Positions 6,616-13,060 of a DNA stretch of 22,372 nt are shown here, piece by piece; positions within the stretch are counted from its first letter, which is position 1, and each line of letters starts with the position of its first letter. The stretch is from positions 1 to 22,372 of the forward strand of contig JBJMGU010000062.1 in NCBI GenBank assembly GCA_045807765.1, written 5' to 3'. The notes beneath the pieces were generated by a model. The model had not been told where the DNA came from. It did not search any database and worked only from the letters and a program-made list of their open reading frames with translations. Origin of the DNA: DATENM01 sp045807765. Its GTDB lineage: Bacteria; Acidobacteriota; Blastocatellia; UBA7656. Both the position numbers and the translations under genes were made by a program.

Positions 6616-9069
6616 CTACAACGCGGCGCGCGCGGCGACGTTCCCGCCGCGCGCTGCCGACGCGCTTTGTTTGCGCGCCGCTTTGTCGGCGTACATGCGC
6701 TGGTCGGCAATCTCCATCAACTCCTCTATCGCCGTGCCCTCAAGCCCGTAGGTTACATGGCCGATTGAAATGCCGACGTGGGCAATGCGGCCTGGTCGCA
6801 CTTCATAAGCGCAATGATCAATCGCCGCTTGCAGTCGCCGCTTCAGATCGGTAACCACTTCCGGGGTCGCGCGGTGCAGCAGGGCGACGAACTCATCACC
6901 GGCATAACGAATCAGCAGGTCGCCGCTGCGCATGCAGGCGCGCAGGGTCTCGGCCACCCGTCGCAGGATTTCGTCGCCGACGTGATGACCATAGGTGTCG
7001 TTGATCTTCTTGAAGCCGTCAAGGTCCATCATCATCAGCACCAGCGGATAGCCGTAGCGTTCGGCGCGGCTGCGTTCCTGGTCAAAGAAGCTGTACATAA
7101 AACGCGAGTTCGGCAGGCCGGTCAAGTTGTCCGTGAGCGCCGATTCCTGCGTGCGCTCAAACGCCAGAGCGTTGTGGATGGCCGCTGCTGTGTGCGTGGC
7201 GATGGTTTCAAGCAAGCGTAATTCGTCGGGCGTATAGCCGCTGTTCTGTTCGCAATAAAACGCCAGCGCGCCGACCGTTTCGGCTTCATGAAGCAGCGGG
7301 AATATGGCCGTCGAGCGGTAGCCTGCGGCGAGGCCGCCGAGCGGACGTTCGAGGTCCGCCAGCGGCGAGCCGCCGATCAACATCTGCCGGTGCTCGGCCA
7401 CCCAGCCGGCGCCGCCTTCGCCGATGGCCATCTGCCAGCCTTTCAGCGCCTCGGCGTTCTTGCCCGTGACATAGGCGACGCGCAGGCGATCACCTTCCGC
7501 CAGGTAGATCACCTGCGTCGTGAAGTTGGCGATGCATTCAAGCTTGGCCGCGACCACCGGCAGCACCTCAGAGAGCTTCAGCGTCGAGCCGAGCGTCTGG
7601 GTGATTTCATAAAGCGACAGCGCCTCGCCCTGTGCGGCGGTGATGTCGCGCAGCGCCTTCTCGACGCGCGTGGGCGGCGGTGAGTTCAAGCCGGGATCGA
7701 GCAGCCGACCGGTCGTCAGAGGTTCGACTTCGAACGCCTTCAGCGCCTGAAGGTTGGCTACCGGCACGTGATCTTCGAGCGTGTCAATGATGGCGATGAA
7801 CTGGTCGAGCAATAAGGGATCGAACATACGCCCGCGCTCGCTGCGCATGACATTGAGCGCATCGTCGCGCCCATAGCTCTGGCGGTAGGACCGGTCGGTC
7901 GTCAGCGCGTCGTAGCAATCGACAATCGTCAGCAAGCGCGCACCGACGGGAATCGCTTCGCCGCGCAGGCCGCTTGGATAGCCGCCGCCGTCATAGCGTT
8001 CGTGGTGATGCTTAACGATGGGCACGACCTCGTAAGGAAATTCGACGTTGCTGAGAATGTCGGCGCCGACCACCGGGTGAATCATGATCTTCGAGTATTC
8101 GGCGGTGGTGAGCTTGCCCGGCTTGTTGAGAATGTAATCCGGCACCGCCAGCTTGCCGATGTCATGCAGCAGTGCGGCGGCCTTCAATCCTTCCATCTGC
8201 TCTTCCGCGTAGCCGACGGCGCGCGCCAAGCCTTCGGCCAGCCGGCTGACGCGCTGGATGTGGCCGCGCGTCAACGGGTCTTTGGCATCAATGGCCAGAG
8301 TCAGCGATTCAATCGTCGCCAGGTGCAGTTGCGTCAGCTTGTCTATGCGCTGGCGCGACGCTTCGACCTTGCCGAGATAAGTCTTATAAGTCACATAGGT
8401 CAGCGCCATCACCGGCAGAGTGATGAGCAGCGAAGTGAAGCCGCAGACTATGATCAGTTTCGATACCGCGACGGCGACGCCCATGCCGACGATGAAGGCC
8501 ACCCATGTCCACAGGTAATCTTCGCGCCAGGTCTTAAAGAAGGGCCGGTTTTTCCAGAGCGCGATACAGCCGGCGACGATGGCCGTGTTCAACAGGTAAT
8601 TGACCAGTGCCGCCAGCGCCGCCGCCATCAAGAATTGATAAACCTGTCCGTTGTCTCTGAGCAGCGCCGGCAGCGGCCCGAAAGCAAGCGTCGCCAGCAG
8701 CAGGGCGCTCAACACCGACAGGCTCATGGCACCCAGGTTGACGCCGAAGGTGACCGGGCGCATGCGCCTGACGACGCGCGTCGAGCGCGCCAGCCCGTCA
8801 ATCGCAGCAAGCACGGTTGCCGCCCACGGCCCAAGCAGCAGCGCGCCGGTGAAGATGAATGCGTCGGTGAGCGTCACCTTGCTGTTGATGCCGGGGAGTC
8901 GGACTTCGCCCTGCCAGGTGACAAAGGCCATGCCGGCCAGCAGCAACAGCCAGTCGAGGCGAACGGGTTCCAGGACCAGGTGATAGACCGCTACGCCGAG
9001 CGCGGCGGCGCCCGCCACGGCCACAGACCAGGCGTATAGTTTGGCCTTGAAACTTTCGGCTTGCGCCAC
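6616..9069 (-). CDS. Membrane HD-GYP / GAF / GGDEF c-di-GMP turnover protein
   Basis: This is an 817-residue protein. The start chosen is the GTG at 9069, with GAGG five bases upstream; the frame continues to a TTG at 9243 but the extra residues look non-coding. About residues 10-250 hold several membrane segments, a MASE-like sensor region. Next comes a complete HD-GYP phosphodiesterase domain (HDIGK with His302/Asp303, then HHHERYDGGGYP near 362, and VDCYDALTTDRSYR). A GAF domain follows (about 490-640) and a C-terminal GGDEF diguanylate cyclase domain with RYAGDEF (AGDEF at 723-727) and an intact RxxD product-inhibition site (RSGD, 714-717). Both the c-di-GMP-making and c-di-GMP-degrading motifs look intact. 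The order HD-GYP before GAF-GGDEF is uncommon. It heads a minus-strand group with the coiled-coil gene. Confidence 0.9.
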   Translation of the reverse strand: MAQAESFKAKLYAWSVAVAGAAALGVAVYHLVLEPVRLDWLLLLAGMAFVTWQGEVRLPGINSKVTLTDAFIFTGALLLGPWAATVLAAIDGLARSTRVVRRMRPVTFGVNLGAMSLSVLSALLLATLAFGPLPALLRDNGQVYQFLMAAALAALVNYLLNTAIVAGCIALWKNRPFFKTWREDYLWTWVAFIVGMGVAVAVSKLIIVCGFTSLLITLPVMALTYVTYKTYLGKVEASRQRIDKLTQLHLATIESLTLAIDAKDPLTRGHIQRVSRLAEGLARAVGYAEEQMEGLKAAALLHDIGKLAVPDYILNKPGKLTTAEYSKIMIHPVVGADILSNVEFPYEVVPIVKHHHERYDGGGYPSGLRGEAIPVGARLLTIVDCYDALTTDRSYRQSYGRDDALNVMRSERGRMFDPLLLDQFIAIIDTLEDHVPVANLQALKAFEVEPLTTGRLLDPGLNSPPPTRVEKALRDITAAQGEALSLYEITQTLGSTLKLSEVLPVVAAKLECIANFTTQVIYLAEGDRLRVAYVTGKNAEALKGWQMAIGEGGAGWVAEHRQMLIGGSPLADLERPLGGLAAGYRSTAIFPLLHEAETVGALAFYCEQNSGYTPDELRLLETIATHTAAAIHNALAFERTQESALTDNLTGLPNSRFMYSFFDQERSRAERYGYPLVLMMMDLDGFKKINDTYGHHVGDEILRRVAETLRACMRSGDLLIRYAGDEFVALLHRATPEVVTDLKRRLQAAIDHCAYEVRPGRIAHVGISIGHVTYGLEGTAIEELMEIADQRMYADKAARKQSASAARGGNVAARAAL

Positions 9070-9397
9070 GCTCACCTCAACCTTAAATTGAATCGGCAAC
9101 GGATGAGTCACACCAGGAGACGGCGCTGCCGCCTCCCGAGTGATTGTGGGGACAATAGGCGCGCACTCGGCAAACGTCCTGAGGCATAAGACCAGATGAT
9201 CCAAACCGACAACGCACCACCTATCAGGGAATCTCCTAGTCAACGCTCGTGCCGCAGACGGAACCGACCGGAATTTTTTTTCAGCTTATATCTTCAGACA
9301 GTTAGCGAACAGCAGCGATTAAGCGCCGCCAGCGATTCTGGCCCTACCAGTCAAACTGGCAATCGCCGCCCGATTGGTTCATTCACAATGACGGATA
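9070..9397. other. Gap upstream of the HD-GYP/GGDEF gene
   Basis: This gap separates the c-di-GMP gene start from the tandem-repeat array. It contains an eight-T run (about 9273-9281) and, on the minus strand, a possible -10 TATAAG near 9285-9290 without a convincing -35. I see no small gene or RNA that I can support. Confidence 0.35.
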
Positions 9398-9511
9398 GTA
9401 GGCGGTAGGCGGTAGGCGGTAGGCAGTCATCCGAATTATCGACCTTCCGCTGCATCGTGGCACGTCACGCACGGACTCTTAACTGCCTACGGCCTACTGC
9501 CTACCGCCTAC
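9398..9511. repeat. Facing heptamer arrays, unit TAGGCRG (hairpin a)
   Basis: The left array (9398-9426) has four heptamers reading TAGGCGG three times and TAGGCAG once on the plus strand. The right array (9483-9510) read on the minus strand has TAGGCGG, TAGGCAG, TAGGCCG, TAGGCAG. A 56-bp middle separates them. The stop codon of the transglycosylase gene (9510-9508) is the TAG of the first right-hand unit. The arrays can pair into a long stem. Confidence 0.85.
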
Positions 9512-10116
9512 GGCTTTCGGTAATCGTCATAGCGCTCGATGATGCGGCGGACGTATTCGCGGGTGGCAGGAAACTGGATGCGGTTAAGAAATTCATCAGG
9601 CGACAATTGCACGCGCTCGCTCTCTGCCGACCAGCGGTCAACGTTCGTCGGGCCGGCGTTGTAAGCGGCCAGCGTTACTGCCAGGGCGTTCGGCTCGTCG
9701 CGGTAGCGATTGAGCAAGGTGCGCAGATACCAGCAGCCGACGTGCAGGCTGGTGGCCGGGTCGCGCATGGCCTCGTTAAACGAAGAGGTGACCGGCAGCG
9801 GCGCGCCGCCGGCGACCCCGGCAATGGCTTCGGGGAGCGTGCGTGCATGGGTCGCGCTGATTAACTCTTCGCCAACCACTGGCGTCACCTGCATCAAGCC
9901 GACAGCGTTTTGCGAGCTGTGAGCGCTCGACCTGAAGAACGACTCTTCATAGACAATTGCCTTGACCAGCAGCGGGTCAAGATTGTGCTGCGCCGCGACG
10001 CTATAAATCAGCTTGTCGTAGCGGTGCGTCCAGTAATGCAGCGCTGCCAGCACGCCCAGCACGATAATCACAAGGCCGACAAACAGGGTGAGCAGTTTCT
10101 TGCGCATGGGACTCAT
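9508..10116 (-). CDS. Membrane-anchored lytic transglycosylase (SLT domain)
   Basis: This is a 202-residue protein with a hydrophobic N-terminal anchor (residues 8-26, after basic MSPMRKK) and an SLT/lysozyme-like domain from about residue 36. The three family motifs are present: AIVYEESFF with the probable catalytic Glu58, NAVGLMQVTP (70-79) and AAYNAGP further on. Such enzymes cleave the MurNAc-GlcNAc bond of peptidoglycan to give 1,6-anhydro ends in the periplasm; the small single-domain size resembles MltE-type proteins. An ATG three codons downstream (10107) is an alternative start. The stop TAG is shared with the first unit of a heptamer array, so the end of the gene merges into repeat DNA. 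It is divergent from the amidohydrolase gene. Confidence 0.87.
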   Translation of the reverse strand: MSPMRKKLLTLFVGLVIIVLGVLAALHYWTHRYDKLIYSVAAQHNLDPLLVKAIVYEESFFRSSAHSSQNAVGLMQVTPVVGEELISATHARTLPEAIAGVAGGAPLPVTSSFNEAMRDPATSLHVGCWYLRTLLNRYRDEPNALAVTLAAYNAGPTNVDRWSAESERVQLSPDEFLNRIQFPATREYVRRIIERYDDYRKP

Positions 10117-10210
10117 CTGGCGTAAGTTTCAGGACACTCAGCGTCTCGACAGATTATAGCGGCAAGGCGGCGCGCCGCGCACGCCGAGGCAAGCGGACAG
10201 GCCGGCCTTC

Positions 10211-10239
10211 TTGTGATGGAAAAACCGATGTGCTATAGA
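10211..10239 (+). promoter_or_regulatory. Candidate promoter for the amidohydrolase gene
   Basis: TTGTGA (10211-10216), a 17-bp spacer and TATAGA (10234-10239) give a moderate sigma70 match. The expected start point near 10246 falls inside the palindrome at 10240-10269. Confidence 0.4.
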
Positions 10240-10269
10240 TGTGGCGCAATGCGGTTAGATTGCGCCACA
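10240..10269 (+). repeat. REP-like palindrome next to the amidohydrolase ribosome binding site
   Basis: Arms TGTGGCGCAA (10240-10249) and TTGCGCCACA (10260-10269) enclose TGCGGTTAGA. It matches the 2016-2040 unit except for two positions that pair with each other (G-C there, T-A here); the loop GCGGTTAG is identical. It ends one base before the GGAG at 10271-10274 that serves the ATG at 10283, and overlaps the predicted transcription start, so it could affect initiation or translation. Confidence 0.75.
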
Positions 10270-10282
10270 CGGAGACCATACA

Positions 10283-11989
10283 ATGCACAACCTGATGACC
10301 AGCCTGAGAAAACTCTGTGCCCTCGCGCTCATCTGCTTGCTGCCGACGATTGCGGCGGCGCAGACGCGGCAGGCCCCTGCTTTCGACGTGATTATCCGAG
10401 GCGGCACCGTCTATGACGGCACCGGCGGGCCGCCGCGCCGCGCCGATGTCGGCATACGCGGCGACCGCATCGCGGCGGTTGGTGACTTGAAAACTGCCAC
10501 CGCCGCGACGGTCGTCGATGCGACGAATCTGGCGGTCGCGCCCGGCTTCATCAACATGCTGTCGTGGTCTACGGATTCGCTGATCATCGATGGCCGCTCG
10601 CAGGGCGAGTTGCGCCAGGGGGTGACGACACAGATATTCGGCGAAGGCGAATCTATGGGGCCGCTCAACCCCGAGATGAAAAAGCTCATGCTCGCCAGCC
10701 AGGGCGATCTCAAGTACGACATTCCGTGGACGACGCTTGCGGAATATCTCAGCTTTCTCGAAAAGCGCGGCGTGTCGCAGAACGTCGCCTCATTCATCGG
10801 CGCGACGACGATTCGCGAATACGTCATCGGGCTCGAAGACAAGCCGCCGACGCCGGCCCAGCTCGAAGAGATGCGCCAATTGGTGCGCCGCGAGATGGAA
10901 GCCGGGGCGCTCGGCATCGGTACGTCGCTGATCTACGCGCCGGCCTTTTATGCCAAGACCGAAGAGCTGATCGAGATGTGCAAAGTCGCGTCGCAGTACA
11001 AAGGCAAATACATTTCGCACATGCGCTCGGAAGGCAATCGCCTCATCGAAGCCGTCGAAGAACTGATGCGCATCAGTCGCGAGGCCAATATCCCTGCGGA
11101 GATTTATCACCTGAAAGCTGCGGGCCAGGCGAACTGGGAGAAGATGGACAAAGTCATTGCGATGATCAACGAGGCGCGGCGAAAGGGCATGAAGATCACC
11201 GCTGATATGTACACCTACCCGGCGGGCGCGACGGGGCTGGACGCGGCGATGCCGCCCTGGGTGCTGGACGGCGGCTATGAGGCGCTGTTCAAGCGTTTGC
11301 AAGACCCGGCCATGCGTAAGAAGATCGCCGACGCGGTACGCACGCCGACCAGCGAGTGGGAAAATCTTTACCTTGCCGCCGGCTCGCCCGACCGCGTCCT
11401 GCTGGTTGAGTTCAAATCCGAAAAGCTCAAGCCGTACACCGGCAAAACACTTGCCGAAGTCGCCCGTCTGCGCGGCGAAGACCCGGTTGAAACGATCATG
11501 AACCTGGTGCTTGAAGACCGCTCGCGCGTCGGCACGGTCTATTTCATGATCAATGAAGAGAACATCAAAAAGCAGTTGCGGCAGCCGTGGGTATCGCTCG
11601 GCTCGGACGCTTCTTCGATGGCTCCTGAGCCGCCGTTCACACGATCTTCGACGCACCCGCGCGCGTATGGCAACTTCGCGCGCTTGCTTGGCAAGTATGT
11701 GCGAGATGAAAAAGTGCTGACGCTACAGGACGCGGTGCGCCGATTATCTGGATTGCCGGCGACGAATCTCGGCTTAGACCATCGTGGCTTTTTGCAGCCG
11801 GGAATGTTTGCTGACGTGGTGGTGTTCGACCCGGCGACCATCGCCGACCGCGCGACCTTCGACAAGCCGCATCAGTACGCCGTCGGCGTCCGCCAGGTCT
11901 TCGTCAACGGCGCGCAGGTCATCAAGGACGGCGAGCATACGGGCGCGAAACCGGGCCGCGCCCTCTGGGGACCGGGGAAAGTGAAATAG
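10283..11989 (+). CDS. Secreted D-aminoacylase-like amidohydrolase with altered metal site
   Basis: This is a 568-residue protein with a signal peptide ending near AAAQTR (about residue 26). The ATG at 10283 has GGAG eight bases upstream. The start of the mature chain (FDVIIRGGTVYDGTGGPPRRADVGI) and the C-terminal G-FLQPGMFADVVVFDP are typical of the N-acyl-D-amino-acid deacylase branch of the amidohydrolase superfamily. Residues usually bound to the main metal are partly kept: His246 (YISHMRSEG), His276 (EIYHLKAAG) and Asp442 (LGSDASS). The usual HxH after PGFID is missing; the protein reads PGFINMLSWSTDS, and the usual metal-binding Cys region reads FGEGESMGP. Substrate specificity therefore cannot be inherited from D-aminoacylase. 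The stop TAG is the first trinucleotide of a heptamer array. Confidence 0.85.
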   Translation: MHNLMTSLRKLCALALICLLPTIAAAQTRQAPAFDVIIRGGTVYDGTGGPPRRADVGIRGDRIAAVGDLKTATAATVVDATNLAVAPGFINMLSWSTDSLIIDGRSQGELRQGVTTQIFGEGESMGPLNPEMKKLMLASQGDLKYDIPWTTLAEYLSFLEKRGVSQNVASFIGATTIREYVIGLEDKPPTPAQLEEMRQLVRREMEAGALGIGTSLIYAPAFYAKTEELIEMCKVASQYKGKYISHMRSEGNRLIEAVEELMRISREANIPAEIYHLKAAGQANWEKMDKVIAMINEARRKGMKITADMYTYPAGATGLDAAMPPWVLDGGYEALFKRLQDPAMRKKIADAVRTPTSEWENLYLAAGSPDRVLLVEFKSEKLKPYTGKTLAEVARLRGEDPVETIMNLVLEDRSRVGTVYFMINEENIKKQLRQPWVSLGSDASSMAPEPPFTRSSTHPRAYGNFARLLGKYVRDEKVLTLQDAVRRLSGLPATNLGLDHRGFLQPGMFADVVVFDPATIADRATFDKPHQYAVGVRQVFVNGAQVIKDGEHTGAKPGRALWGPGKVK

Positions 11990-12128
11990 GGACTAGGGAC
12001 TAGGGACTAGGGACTAGGGGTTAGGGAGAAACGGAAGCGCTTCGCGCCTTTCTCTACTAGCCTCTAGCCTCTAACCCTTAGCCCTAGCTCCTAACCCCTA
12101 GCCCCTAGCCCCTAGCCCCTAGCCCCTA
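11987..12128. repeat. Facing heptamer arrays, unit TAGGGRC/TAGGGGC (hairpin b)
   Basis: From the plus-strand gene's stop: TAGGGAC four times, TAGGGGT, TAGGGAG (11987-12028). From the minus-strand gene's stop, read on the minus strand: TAGGGGC four times, TAGGGGT, TAGGAGC, TAGGGC, TAAGGGT, TAGAGGC twice (12128-12060). The centre holds the palindrome GAAGCGCTTC (12034-12043). Both convergent genes end exactly at the first unit of their array, and the two arrays can pair into a stem of about 60 bp. It probably acts as a bidirectional transcription stop. Confidence 0.9.
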
Positions 12129-12893
12129 TTCTTTGTAGGTGGGGTCAACGCGGTCAAGCTTGCGCAGCAGCGCCGGCCAGACAAGGTTGCTGCCCATGCC
12201 TTTCGTCACCTGCTCGACTTGCGTGAGGATGCCTTTGAGTATCGGCTCGCCGATATGGGTCAACTCCGAGCCGCCCGATTGCGCCAGCACCTGAATGCGG
12301 CACGAGGCTTCGAGCATATACATCGCCAGGAAGGCTTCCGCCGCCGAGCGCCCGACCGTCAGCAATCCGTGATTGCGTAGAATCAGCGCCCGATTCGTGC
12401 CGAGGTCGGCGACCAGCCGCGGCTTCTCTTCGGCGTTCAGCGCCAGCCCTTCGTAATCGTGATAACCAATCGCCATCAGTGGCATAAGCGAGTGCTGCGA
12501 GATCGGCAGCAAGCCATGCTTCTGCGCCGATACCGCAACGCCGTGCAGTGTGTGTGTGTGATAGACGCAGAGCGCATCTTCGCGCGCTTCGTGAACGGCG
12601 CTGTGAATCGTGAAGCCCGCCGGGTTAATCACATACGGCGTCTCCATCATGGTGTTGCCCGCGAGGTCAACTTTGACGAGGCTCGACGCCGTGATCTCTT
12701 CAAACAGGAACCCGTATGGGTTGATGAGAAAGTGATGCTCCGGGCCGGGCACCCGCATCGAGATGTGCGTGAAGACGAGGTCGTCCCAATGATAAAGCGC
12801 CGTCAGCCGGTAGAGCGCCGCCAGATCAACGCGCGCCTGCCATTCTTCCGCCGACACCTGCTCGCGAATGTTCATTGCCTTGGCTGCCTGCAT
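12126..12893 (-). CDS. Class II aldolase/adducin-family protein
   Basis: This is a 255-residue cytoplasmic protein; the ATG at 12893 has a perfect AGGAGG seven bases upstream. The class II aldolase/adducin fold is shown by FTHISMRVPGP, the zinc-ligand pair in VYHTHTLHG (His112, His114) and the third ligand in LRNHGLL (His175). At the position of the catalytic Glu of L-fuculose-1-phosphate aldolase the sequence is INPAGFTIHSAVHEAR, as in adducin-like members, so ordinary aldol cleavage of a sugar phosphate is not assured. It is the last gene of the minus-strand sugar run, separated from the kinase gene by hairpin c, so it may be a separate unit. The stop TAG belongs to the first unit of hairpin b. 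Confidence 0.85.
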   Translation of the reverse strand: MQAAKAMNIREQVSAEEWQARVDLAALYRLTALYHWDDLVFTHISMRVPGPEHHFLINPYGFLFEEITASSLVKVDLAGNTMMETPYVINPAGFTIHSAVHEAREDALCVYHTHTLHGVAVSAQKHGLLPISQHSLMPLMAIGYHDYEGLALNAEEKPRLVADLGTNRALILRNHGLLTVGRSAAEAFLAMYMLEASCRIQVLAQSGGSELTHIGEPILKGILTQVEQVTKGMGSNLVWPALLRKLDRVDPTYKE

Positions 12894-12936
12894 AAGCTGT
12901 CCTCCTGAGTGATCGGTTGAGCCAAATCGTTATAGC

Positions 12937-13060
12937 AGTGACAAGTGATGAGTGACAAGTGACAAGAAGTGAGTGATGAGTAAGAAGACAGCGCGCTGAA
13001 TGCCTCGCTCTCTTCACTCATCACTTTCCACTCATCACTCATCACTCACTTCTTGTCACT
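12937..13060. repeat. Facing heptamer arrays, unit AGTGAYR (hairpin c)
   Basis: The left array (12937-12988) reads AGTGACA, AGTGATG, AGTGACA, AGTGACA, then degenerate units. The right array (13012-13060) read on the minus strand gives AGTGACA, AGAAGTG, AGTGATG twice, AGTGGAA, AGTGATG, AGTGAAG. The kinase stop TGA (13048-13046) and its last four codons are made of this repeat. The loop between the arrays is about 23 bp. Confidence 0.85.

Noticed and set aside
8002..9039. Plus-strand open frame of 345 codons opposite the HD-GYP/GGDEF gene
   Set aside because: It is the antisense shadow of a clear multi-domain gene; its translation is Arg/Gln/His-rich with no recognisable motif, as GC-rich shadows are.
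9240..9300. Eight-T run as a possible plus-strand terminator
   Set aside because: Only a very short stem precedes it and no plus-strand gene ends nearby.
10160..10180. GCGGCGCGCCGC palindrome upstream of the transglycosylase
   Set aside because: A short GC-only palindrome is expected by chance in DNA of this composition, and no matching copy was noticed elsewhere.
10790..11656. Minus-strand open frame of 288 codons opposite the amidohydrolase
   Set aside because: It shadows a gene with a signal peptide, ribosome binding site and family motifs; its translation is basic and low in structure.
11987..12128. TTAGGG/CCCTAA-like strings suggesting telomere-type repeats
   Set aside because: The units are variable heptamers (mainly TAGGGAC/TAGGGGC) in an internal intergenic hairpin; the telomere-like hexamer arises only from a few variant units.
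9398..13060. CRISPR-like repetition
   Set aside because: Units of 7-10 bp are directly adjacent without spacers, and no cas gene is present.
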